A stretch of 64,000 nucleotides of DNA from Durusdinium trenchii (lineage: Eukaryota; Sar; Dinophyceae; Suessiales; Symbiodiniaceae): contig CAXAMN010004002.1 in NCBI GenBank assembly GCA_963970005.1, positions 1,579,097 through 1,643,096 on the forward strand. The letters are read 5' to 3'. Positions within the stretch are counted from its first letter, which is position 1. Each line of letters opens with the position of its first letter. The position numbers and the translations under genes were made by a program. This document shows positions 1-8,796 of the stretch, piece by piece. Under the pieces are notes generated by a model. That model did no database searches. It saw only the letters and a list, made by a program, of their open reading frames with translations, and was not told where the DNA came from.

Positions 1-8
1 TGAGTTGC

Positions 9-782
9 CTAAGCCGCCTTGGCTTGCAGGCACTTCTCAACATAGGCACTGCACTCTTTCCGAAGGGCTTGTAAAAGAAAGCGCATGACATCTCTGTGAG
101 TCGCAGCTGCCTTAGACGTTTTCTGCCCGCCTTGGCAGGGTGCAGATCCTGAGCTTTCAACTTCCTTCTCTCATCAGGCGGAAGATCTTCGATGTCTTGA
201 CTCTCTTCAACCTCAGGCTGCTTCTCCTTCTTTGCAGCGGCCTTCCTTGCTTTACTCTCTTCTTCTTTTGTTTTCTTCCCGGAAGCATCCAGTCCGCCCT
301 TTTCTTGAGCTTCTTTGCTCTTCTTCTTCCCTTTGGATTCATCCTTGGCCTTGCCCATCTGTTCCTCCTCTTCAACTTCTTTGCTCTTNNNNNNNNNNGC
401 CTTGCCCATCTGTTCCTCCTCCTCTTCAACTTCTTCGCTCTTCTTGAAATTGCTGTCGACAGGGCTGGCCACAGCATAGACATCAGCTGACTTCATGGGC
501 CTGAGCCTATTCATCAACCCCTGTGGTCTTTTGGGTTTGGAGAGCCACCCTGTCGAGGGAACAGGCTTCGAAGCAATAGCAAGGGCTTGAGCGTTGCCCT
601 TACCATTGCCTTTGGACTTGGACTTCTCATAAAGATGCCGTGCAAATTCAATTGCTGTGGAAAACTTGTGCTGCTTCCCAGTTGGCTCCACCACCTTGAC
701 AGAACTTGAGGGGGATGTTTTAGAAGAACACCTCCGTAGAGTAGCCTTCTGCGGCGTTACATAGTCCTCGTTCTCTTCAGCC
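9..782 (-). CDS. Lys/Glu-rich repeat protein, 3' part of a gene
   Basis: Read on the minus strand, an open frame begins after a splice-acceptor-like AG at 784-783 and runs to the 10-N gap. It encodes a basic segment (KFSTAIEFARHLYEKSK) and then a charged repeat (KSKEVEEEEQMGKA) that recurs on both sides of the gap. Past the gap the frame stays Lys/Glu-rich to about position 150. There the better-looking coding frame changes by one base, giving THRDVMRFLLQALRKE and a stop at 11-9. A short intron or an indel could explain the change; otherwise the first frame continues off the window. I do not recognise the protein. The composition suggests a disordered, charged tail, possibly of the gene to its right. 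Confidence 0.5.
389..398. other. Assembly gap inside a coding repeat
   Basis: Ten Ns interrupt a tandem repeat of about 40-50 bp that encodes KSKEVEEEEQMGKA on the minus strand. The same sequence flanks both sides, so the repeat was probably collapsed and the true length is unknown. Confidence 0.9.
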
Positions 783-1020
783 CTTAGCGTTAAAATTAAT
801 CATCCTTCATTGTCTTTTCAGGGTGCCTCAACTTTAGCCAAGATTCATTCGAACCAGCGCCGGTCCTTGAATTTTCAGGAACCATGAAATTCACGCTTCT
901 TCACGTTCTACAGGTTCTATAGACGATCTATAGTTATATCTTCACGAAATTTCACGCAGCCTCTTTCAGGGAGGCTTCTGAAAAAAAAACTTCAATGTTT
1001 GATTATACTTCAAACGTGTT

Positions 1021-1240
1021 CTTGAAATTCATGAAATTCATGAAACTTCCTCATGAATTTCCAGAAGCGATTGTGAGATTTCATGAAATTTAGTGAATTT
1101 CATGAAATTTCATGAATTTTCATGAACTTTCATGAAATTTCATGAAATTTCATGAAATTTCATGAATTTTAATGGAATTTCATGAAATTTCATGAACTTT
1201 AATGGAATTTCATGAAATTTCATGAACTTTAAAAGGAAAT
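1021..1240. repeat. Array of the palindrome TTTCATGAAA
   Basis: The 10-base palindrome TTTCATGAAA and close variants (CATGAATTT, CATGAACTTT, AATGGAATTTCATG) repeat many times over about 220 bp, with looser copies starting near 880. It is AT-rich and non-coding, and lies between the Lys/Glu-rich exon and the minus-strand exons to its right. Confidence 0.85.
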
Positions 1241-1298
1241 TCATGGAGGCTGTTTGGTGTATGACACCTGGAATGATAGTTTTCTTGAAGACTGGCAT

Positions 1299-1971
1299 TC
1301 ATTTAGTAAACCCTTCTGAGCCTACACCCTTCCAAGCCTTACGGACTTGCAATAAAGAGCTTTGGTGAGTATCCATCACCTTTTGGAAAGAACATGAAAG
1401 AACAATACTTCTACAATCACAAGCTTTCAAAACAAGAAACACACACTTCATTATCGTCCAGTTGAGATTCCCAATGTCCAACTACCCAAAAACTCGCCTA
1501 CCTCAATCCTTTCTAGATCTGTAAGCATATCCTGCGACCAAACCTCCTGAACCTCCTATAACTTGACCCTCCATAGTGCAGCCCAGAGTCTGCAGGGATG
1601 TTCAGGGTTCAAGAACACGATACCGCTTGCAAAATTCAGCAACCAAGCACACAAAACACGTACAACAATTGAGACAGCAATCCAAAGCTTGCAACGAATG
1701 CATGAGTGCAGGCATGTGCCAGGCAGACTGCAAACACGTTATTGTTTTAGACCTGCTGCATCCTGCATGTCTTGCATGACTAATCCAAAAGGTGCTCAAT
1801 GCCACTATCGCTGGCAGAGTCATCAACGTCTTCAAAGCGAAGGCCGCTATCAGGAAGAACTTGAGGGTCATGTTCGTCCCTTGGCCGACAAGGTGTCACC
1901 ATTCTAACTTTGAGATGGGCAGCAAAGTGCTCCAGAAGCTCAATATCACAACCTGCAGCCACAGCACACAT
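1299..1971 (-). CDS. Possible 3' exons of the methyltransferase-like gene
   Basis: Two minus-strand stretches look coding. One (about 1971-1780) ends in an acidic run, LRFEDVDDSASDSGIEHLLD, then a stop. The other (about 1481-1299) ends SLLQVRKAWKGVGSEGFTK, then a stop. They lie downstream of the motif-bearing exons at 3433-2660 on the same strand and could be its C-terminal exons. I cannot fix their borders or prove they belong together. Confidence 0.25.
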
Positions 1972-2659
1972 AACTCTTCAGCAACGAAGCAATTTTCATA
2001 CCAAATCCAATTGGATATGTCGCTGTCGAGGCCAAGTCTTTACCTCCGGCCTTGGTTGGTTCAGCTTTTTTCATTAGCATCAAACACGCATGACTTCAGC
2101 ATACACAAGAACTGAGAACTGAGTAAATGACAACTCTCCAGCGACCGGTGACTTTGCAACGCCACTTTCGTACAATCTGCAAATTGAGACGGGATTTGAT
2201 GCGAGCCAAGCGAATCCTCACCAGCAATTGACAGGACACAAGATTCTGGCCACCTCTTAAAATTACATCATTGCGCAAGCACACGGACAGAACATGCCCA
2301 CTGACACCCACAGAACACTGCCTTGCCTCCGCTCCGGATCAACTTTCACGCCGAGGTCAAACAACCATGGGCAGGTTGTCATCAGCGTCACCCGTTTCCT
2401 CAGCCAGCCGAAAAACTTGGTTCAATACCAATTCTGAATTCTTTCCCAAGTGTAGCTCCAAAACAGTTATTGTTCCAACTTGAAGTGCAGACTCTCAAAG
2501 TTTACAACCAAGCCACTCTGAGCTGGAACCGAACTGGCCCAGTGGTACGCTGATGGAGAGGGCTTGATGTCGACGTAGCAGGTCCTTTCCATCAAAAAGG
2601 GTGCAACTCTTGCAAGAAGTCAATTCAATGACAATAAAGAGGCATCCATAGGAGCGCAC

Positions 2660-3433
2660 CTCAAGAGGCCTGTAAGACCAAACCAGAGAACTCATTGGGT
2701 TTTCTATGACATAGTGCACCCCCTTCTGGAAGCACAGCTCGGCCCTTAGATTCAGATTCTACAAACAGGCAAGCAAACCCGAGACTGGTTCAGAAGATGC
2801 ATATGTGCGCAAAGCCTCGCACACTTTACAGCATTCAAGGCACAAGTAGCATACCCGTCGTATCATGCGGTTTGCACGTCGTACATTCCGATAGGAGCGG
2901 CATCCTGATGTCAAAATTCTTTCAAGTTCTGTACCCAAATGAAGCTACAATCACAACACTCGTGACAAGCACTGTTTTGTACATGTTTTGAAAGGCCTCC
3001 AGGATTTGTTTTTGACCTTCCAGTAGTTGATCGGGAAAGCCACACCCATGTTGCACAGGGTGGTCCAATCCAGTAAATGCATCCCGCTCTCAAAGAACGT
3101 ACCTGCTGGAAACCACTCACTTCTCACGAGTAGGGCAACATACAATACTCCCAAGCCAGACAACTCTTTGGAATATGTGTTTTCTCCATCACAAGTGCCA
3201 CCCAGAAACACCCATCACTGCGCAAATGAATCCGATGGCAGTCAAGAGATTGAAATTGGAGTCCTTTGCAACCTCACGCACTGTCATGAAACTAAGAATG
3301 ACACTAGCTATGACCCATCGAACGTTCAACAGTTGCAAAACTCCGCATGTCGACAGGACACGTCGCGGCGGCCAGCAACCATCCCGAACATCCGTGCCGC
3401 TGCACTGATGTTGCCTTCTCCACAACAGTCTTC
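2660..3433 (-). CDS. Methyltransferase-like gene, four phase-compatible exons
   Basis: Four minus-strand micro-exons can be joined, each border falling between codons: 3433-3362, 3263-3219, 3105-2983 and 2758-2660. The introns begin GTGTCC, GTGATG and GTACAA and end in AG. The exons encode, in order, CCGEGNISAAARMFG, NLLTAIGFICA, IYWIGPPCATWVWLSRSTTG and VIENPMSSLVW. The order G-x-G, then PPC, then ENP resembles motifs I (SAM-binding loop), IV (catalytic PPC loop) and VI (ENV) of C5-cytosine methyltransferases. I associate this pattern with a large dinoflagellate protein family of unknown function. A donor GTGCGC follows the last exon, so the gene continues. Target recognition and later motifs were not found, and the substrate is unknown. 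The same pattern recurs inside the retroelement at about 13.2-13.8 kb. Confidence 0.6.
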
Positions 3434-4038
3434 CTGAAGGTGCGTTGCGTCCTCCAAGGAAACCTCTCCATAGGTCTTTAAAAGCAGCGTTAAAATTGCG
3501 GCCAGTTGGCTATATCTCATGTTGAGACCCTGCAACCCTTCTTGAAGCAAAGTGCTGCGCCAACTAAGTGTAGACAAGCATGGACTGACTGGCTGCAAAA
3601 ACATATCCAGATAATGTTGCACAAAGAAAGGTCAAGTCCTGCCTCTAAATGGGAAAAGGCAAAAGACGCCGGTCGCTTGAGGTCTGGCCTTGCGCCGAGG
3701 AGACCACATGTGATTCGCATCAAGCAGCTGTTGCTGCTGTGGGTAAGCTGTTTCAACACGTTTCAGTGCAGAAGAGGCACGCAAGCAAGCAAGCGACAGG
3801 ACCACGGGAGAGTTTTTCCAAGCATTCTGCAACATTTTGGTCACACCCCTTTGCAAGTCTGATCTTGCACCATACCCCAATTGTCCGTGGACCACGCAAG
3901 GATTTCCCTGCTGAACTGAACTTTCGTTCAAAAAGCACTCATACCGATGGCGCGGAAGAGGGACATGAATGAAAGACTTATAAAGGCTGCAAACTGATAA
4001 TTTGGAACCGTTGGCATGAACCCAAGGTCAAGAGAGAC

Positions 4039-4956
4039 TTAAAATCGCCGCCTAGCGCGTTCAGAAGCTGACATAGAAGAGACAATGCACTCACGCTCAC
4101 TGGATTCCATCCAGGCTTGTTGAGCCTCTCGGTGTGACATGGTAGCCTTGGCCTTCTGAAAGAAGGCTGCCATGGCCTTCTGCATAGGCCCTGATTTGTT
4201 GTTCTTCCGCAGCGGCTTCTTACTAGAAGTCTTTGGTTTGGAGACCTTGCTTGGCACGGTGCCTGAAGGCTTTGGCTTTCCTGACTGGTCTGACTGGCTC
4301 ACCGGTTCGTTCTTTGGTTGGTTCTTCAGCTTTTTGAGTTGGGCTTGCAATCTCTTGTTTGCTGCCAGCTGGACTTTCTGGAGCGGGCGTGGTACCTTCT
4401 CTGGCGTTCGGGATGGCGACACCCGCAAGAACCGATCTTGTGGTGGGGTCACTGTGGGAGGTGAGGCTGAGGTTGCTTGCCCAGATTTGGCATCATGTAG
4501 CCACTCAGAGTGTTCACGTTTCCCGGATTCTTCAGAATCCCCAAATTCTTCAAGTTCACCGGATTCTTTTAGCAAGTACTCGTACACTGACAGCCACTCA
4601 TCCTCCCATGACCAACCACGACGGACAAGCCAAGCATGGACTTTGCAAAGCATTTCCAAGACATCATCATCCCACATCCCATCCCTGAACCGAAGATCAG
4701 TACCTGGACGATCCTCAGACTCTCCATTCAGCTGTTTGTAGAAATCCCACACCCTTAGCCATTGGGCTGTCCAATCTCCAGAGTCCTGAAGCCATCCCCG
4801 CAACTCAGAGACCATTTCAAGTTCTTCACCTTGATAAACACCACCACGATGACCACATTCCTTCTCAAAATCATGTGTAACGATTTGACCGTTGTGTGTG
4901 AAACAAAAGAGCAAACTGTTGGTCGCTTGAAAAGCTGTGCGCACAGCACCGAGCAC
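4039..4956 (-). CDS. Long terminal exon of the acidic micro-exon gene
   Basis: This is the longest minus-strand frame left of the retroelement (305 codons plus stop). The true exon probably starts at an AG acceptor somewhere between 4956 and about 4820. Two related Trp-rich helical stretches follow one another (LRGWLQDSGDWTAQWLRVW and HAWLVRRGWSWEDEWLSVY), which looks like an internal duplication. They are followed by a Ser/Pro-rich linker (PPTVTPPQDRFLRVSPSR), a Lys-rich helical segment (QAQLKKLKNQPKNEP), and a C-terminal block (AAFFQKAKATMSHREAQQAW) ending in SERARRRF. I have a weak recollection of similar Arg-Arg-Arg-Phe ends in dinoflagellate predicted proteins. Function unknown. Confidence 0.6.
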   Translation of the reverse strand: MLGAVRTAFQATNSLLFCFTHNGQIVTHDFEKECGHRGGVYQGEELEMVSELRGWLQDSGDWTAQWLRVWDFYKQLNGESEDRPGTDLRFRDGMWDDDVLEMLCKVHAWLVRRGWSWEDEWLSVYEYLLKESGELEEFGDSEESGKREHSEWLHDAKSGQATSASPPTVTPPQDRFLRVSPSRTPEKVPRPLQKVQLAANKRLQAQLKKLKNQPKNEPVSQSDQSGKPKPSGTVPSKVSKPKTSSKKPLRKNNKSGPMQKAMAAFFQKAKATMSHREAQQAWMESSERECIVSSMSASERARRRF

Positions 4957-7642
4957 ACTTTTCGATGTAACATTCGATGCAACAGGTTAGTTCAAAGAGT
5001 CCTTCACGCTTGAGGCATCCTGCATGTCTGGGAGAAGCAATAAGTTTGTTCGTTTAATTGATGGACCCTCTTCAGTTGAAAGATGTGAATGCTTGAAAAT
5101 CTTGAAAGTCCTCCTCAAAACCGATCTCATAAGGCAAGGTGTCCGCCTGCAAACAAAGAATCTGCACGAAAGGTCCAAACAGCATCAAACATCAAACGCT
5201 CCACCCCCGACAAAGCCGTCCTCATTGTTGGTGTCGGGGCTCGTTTCCTCCCACTTGGATGTACTGGTCCAAGCCAGAAAACCATCAAAGAAAGAGAGAA
5301 CAAGACAAGAAGTTATTAATTTCCTTGGGTGAAATTGAACGGCCCCACTCGAAAAGAAAAAACACACACACGATTATATAGCTAAACAGATGCGCAACCC
5401 CTCCTGCTTTGACCTCACGTTTCGCCAGCCGCCGTTCACATCGTCGAAGAGCCGTTTTCTTGGGGTTGATTTGACCCGGCTGTTGATCTCTTGCAGTTCA
5501 TTCATGGTCATCGGGGTTGATACCTGCGCCGTTTGGCAATGATGTATCCAAACAACATGGCGTTGCAAGATTAGTTAAATGGTGAACAAGTTAAATTGCA
5601 GGCCGGCCTCTTCAGGAGGGTCGGTGTAGTCGGTCTGCCACGCACGGAAAAGCGGAAGAGACACACACACAAGGCTTTGTTTATACACTGTGGTTTGGAC
5701 CTCCTCTGGCAATTCATCCTGAATTTCATTGTCCTGAAACCCACTGGTTCCTAGACTATAGAGCTAATTCTTGGTTATTCTTGATGTTCAAAACTGTTTC
5801 CAAAACAGCTGTCCTTTTCGAAGTCAGAGCCATCTGCTTCAAGACAGACCCTGCCATCCTACATTCTCGACTGGAGAGGTGCGCTTGCACTTGCATGGAC
5901 TGATGAAGAGCTAGAAAATAGTAGGGTGGTTTCTGCCTTGTCACCGTTTGCCGCATCCCAATCTCCATCATCATAAATCTCATCTTCCTGAAAACACATG
6001 AAAATTAGAAGACATGCGCTTATTTGCCCCCAAGTGGTCCTCAAAAGCCTCAAAAATCTCAGATTCAGCCGCCTGAAACAGTGGAGTTCAAACGGTTGGG
6101 CTGGACTTACAAGAAGAGCGCTGCTTGGCACCTCAACATGGATGGAAAAGTCGGAGTCGCCCTCGTCAACATTGTCTTTGTTGCAGGCCTTCATGAAAAA
6201 TAAATATGTCAACATCAAAGAGAAACAGTTTAATGTGCTATCATCTTGTCTGACCTGCCACTCGAGGGCAAGGAAATCTTCATTTGCAGCGCACCAGGAT
6301 TGAAAGTCCTCTGGCTCAGGTTTTTGCAGGCTCTTCGGTGAAATGGAATGCAGTCTACATGTTTTGGACCATGTTTGAACTCACACAAAAACATGACCAA
6401 CAAAGTGTGAACAGCAAGTCCTCATCTGTATCAGGAGTGGAGTCACCTTCATTGTCTTCGTTCTGAAGGGCCACACCATCACTGCAGAGCGTCAAAACCA
6501 ACGCAACTAAACCCGTTACTGCACCAACAATGGTCCTCATCCACCTCCGTGCGCGGAAGGCTTTCAACCTCATAGAGAGTCAAGATCACCCAATGAAAAT
6601 CTGACTGTCAAAGTTTGGAAGCCTCGTCATCCAGTTGAAGATCGCCCAGCTCTTCCTTTTCAGATGGAAGATCAATGGCCTCCTGGCAGAAAAGCCGGCA
6701 AACACATATTTTTATATTGTAGTTTTATGGGCATCTCTCTCTCTCTATCCCTCTATCTATCCCTCTATCTATCTATCTATCTATAGTTGTGAATATGTAG
6801 TTGCAGAACGATCCAGGCAGAATCCCGCGAAATCATCCAAAGTTGCTGTCCTCTTCCGAAGGCACGGCTTCCCCATCGATATCCTCACCGTTTTGGTGCG
6901 TCAACCGTTGCGGATAACTACAAGTGATTGTCGCAGACTTTTGCTGCGTACCTCACCCTCATCTCTGTCTACCCCACACTTTTTAAACATTCAACCCTGA
7001 GTCCTCCCGATCCGCTGGCATCGTATCATCAAGGTTGGGAAGAGCCTGGCGAGGCGATGGAAGCAGCAACTCCGCGCCAGGCAAATTAAACCATGCCTGT
7101 GACTCGGTGGTGATCACCTCATGGAGCCCGATCAACACACATGACACCAATCTAGATCAAGTCTTCCTTAAAATGCTTCAAACCATCACTAAGTTAAACA
7201 CCTGAGTCTCAAGGTTGTCGACGTTGGAGCCAAGCATCCTCTTAGCTCTCTTCGCTAACTGCTTTAACCGCTGGGCTTGAACAACTAAATGAGCTTCCTC
7301 GCCCTCAGGGCCACATGGAAGTTCAAAAGGAAGCAAGCCTACAAGTTTCCATGTCGCCTTCTTGCAGAGCCTGTCGGTAAAGTATCGCCCGGAGCAAGTT
7401 TTGAGAAACCTAAACGCTTGTCTCTCACTCAACTTCTTCAACTTCGTTCGTGGGAAAAGTATGCCGGTTTCTTCTGCTCGCTCTAGGTCAACCTGGTCAT
7501 ACAAGCGCCGTGCTAGCCACGAAGCACGATCCTTTCGAATGGATCTTTGTTTGGAAAGGCGGCCATTCCCTTTGGGCATCCGTCTGCCAGCCATGCTCAA
7601 AAAGAGACCCCTACCGACAAACCCTGCAACAAAATGCAACAA
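4039..7642 (-). CDS. Intron-rich gene with acidic micro-exons
   Basis: A minus-strand gene is inferred from a chain of short coding blocks with splice-like borders. The first (7642 or Met 7594 to 7202) is basic (MAGRRMPKGNGRLSKQRSIR) and ends CAG before a GT donor. Next come AWFNLPGAELLLPSPRQALP (about 7096-6996), EDIDGEAVPSEEDSNF (about 6882-6840), EAIDLPSEKEELGDLQLDDE (about 6680-6610), NEDNEGDSTPDTDEDLL (about 6465-6412), KPEPEDFQSWCAANEDFLA (about 6332-6264, donor GTCAGA), NKDNVDEGDSDFSIHVEVP (about 6190-6113, donor GTAAGT), EDEIYDDGDWDAAN (about 5995-5950), a DGSDFEKDSCFGN block (about 5835-5790), DNEIQDELPEE (about 5737-5705), MTMNELQEINSRVKSTPRK (about 5545-5430), and the long last exon ending at 4039. 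The recurring D/E-rich block with an Asp-Ser-Asp/Asn-Phe core suggests exon duplication. No known domain is visible. Confidence 0.5.
6727..6785. repeat. Microsatellite (TCTA/TCTC)n
   Basis: An imperfect tetranucleotide run of CTCT then CTAT units lies in an intron of the minus-strand acidic micro-exon gene. Confidence 0.9.
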
Positions 7643-8739
7643 AATGGGCCTGACCCCGATTCAGAGCCCACGACAGCTACCACATCAAAGCTCACGTTTG
7701 TGATGTTGCTCGTTCATCTTGTTTTCATTTGTTGGTCATTTTCTGTGCAGTAATCTAAGGGCAAGGCGGTTGCAAGCTCATTGCACCAGGCCCGTTGAAT
7801 AGGTCATCACCGGCCCAGACAAAAGGCTTTGCAAAGAAAACTGTTAGTGTAATTATATATTGAATCATGATCTCTCTTTGAACAGGCCTGGTATATACCA
7901 ATGACAGTAGCCTATAGCCTAGCAAATGCACATGAAGACTCTCTGGAAAGATACACAATGACAAAACACAAATAAACACAGCCCCCTTGAAAGCGGCGAA
8001 GTACGACAGAGGCCCAAGTCAAAACACAAAGCTTGCAGTACGATCGACAGAATTTGGGCTCAGGGATTTTTCAAAATCAGCTGGCACTGGGTATGGGCGC
8101 ACAAAGCACGCGCATCTTTAAATGTGCTATGTGAATTTATCCGTTTCTATTACTTTGGGATTTTTCCTTGAGCCAAAAGAAGGGTATACCGCACGTGTCT
8201 TTTTCCTTGAGCCATCATTCAAATTTGTCGTCGTAGGTGTACTTGTAGACTTCCCAAATCTCCTCACAAAGCCTCCACTCTTGAGAAAGAGCTCCAAGGA
8301 GCAAGATTTCTGTGTGGATCTCGGGATTCATTAGCCCTGCAAGATCTATAGTTACAGCATTTCCAGACTAGAGCGCTCAAAACCTAGACCTTGGAAATGG
8401 CCCTGTGAGGAACAGAATGGAACTTTCCAGAGCCCGGAAGACTTAAGTTTGATTATCATGTTTGTAGCCAGTGAGTGGGGCAACCGCCGTGTTTGATATC
8501 CCTTTTCTGGGCTCAAAACTTCCTGTCTCAACCCTGCGCAGGTTGATTGAAGTGGTACAACATCCTTCAATATTTCTGCTGAACCCACGAACATTCTTCC
8601 CCACCCCTTTCTTCGCTCAACATGGTAGTGGAGCAACCCAAGCAATTGGGTTCACACCAGGGCTGTTGCCTGCCAAATTCTTCTAGGCTTGCAGCATTTC
8701 CATGCAACACCCAGCGCGTCCCACGCAGCACCCCCAAGA
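7643..8739. other. Spacer between the minus-strand gene and the retroelement
   Basis: About 1.1 kb without a gene I can support. A short plus-strand frame at 8122-8334 contains a doubled FFLEP motif around EGYTARV, but nothing else suggests coding. No promoter is recognisable, and no 5' LTR resembling the 3' LTR start at 21213 is present. Confidence 0.5.
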
Positions 8740-8790
8740 GGACTTATAGACGATCTATAGCGCCCAGGCGAAAGTTTGAACTATAAGTCC
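8740..8790. repeat. Hairpin at the retroelement's 5' junction
   Basis: GGACTTATAG (8740-8749) is matched by its exact reverse complement CTATAAGTCC (8781-8790). An inner TAGACGATCTATAG resembles a sequence near 920. The retroelement reading frame opens 7 bases later, after an in-frame TGA at 8794-8796, so this may mark the truncation point. Confidence 0.65.
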
Positions 8791-8796
8791 CTTTGA

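Noticed and set aside
157..483. Arg/Lys-rich minus-strand frame crossing the N gap
   Set aside because: Another minus-strand frame over the same bases gives coherent Lys/Glu-rich repeats continuous with a real-looking upstream exon.
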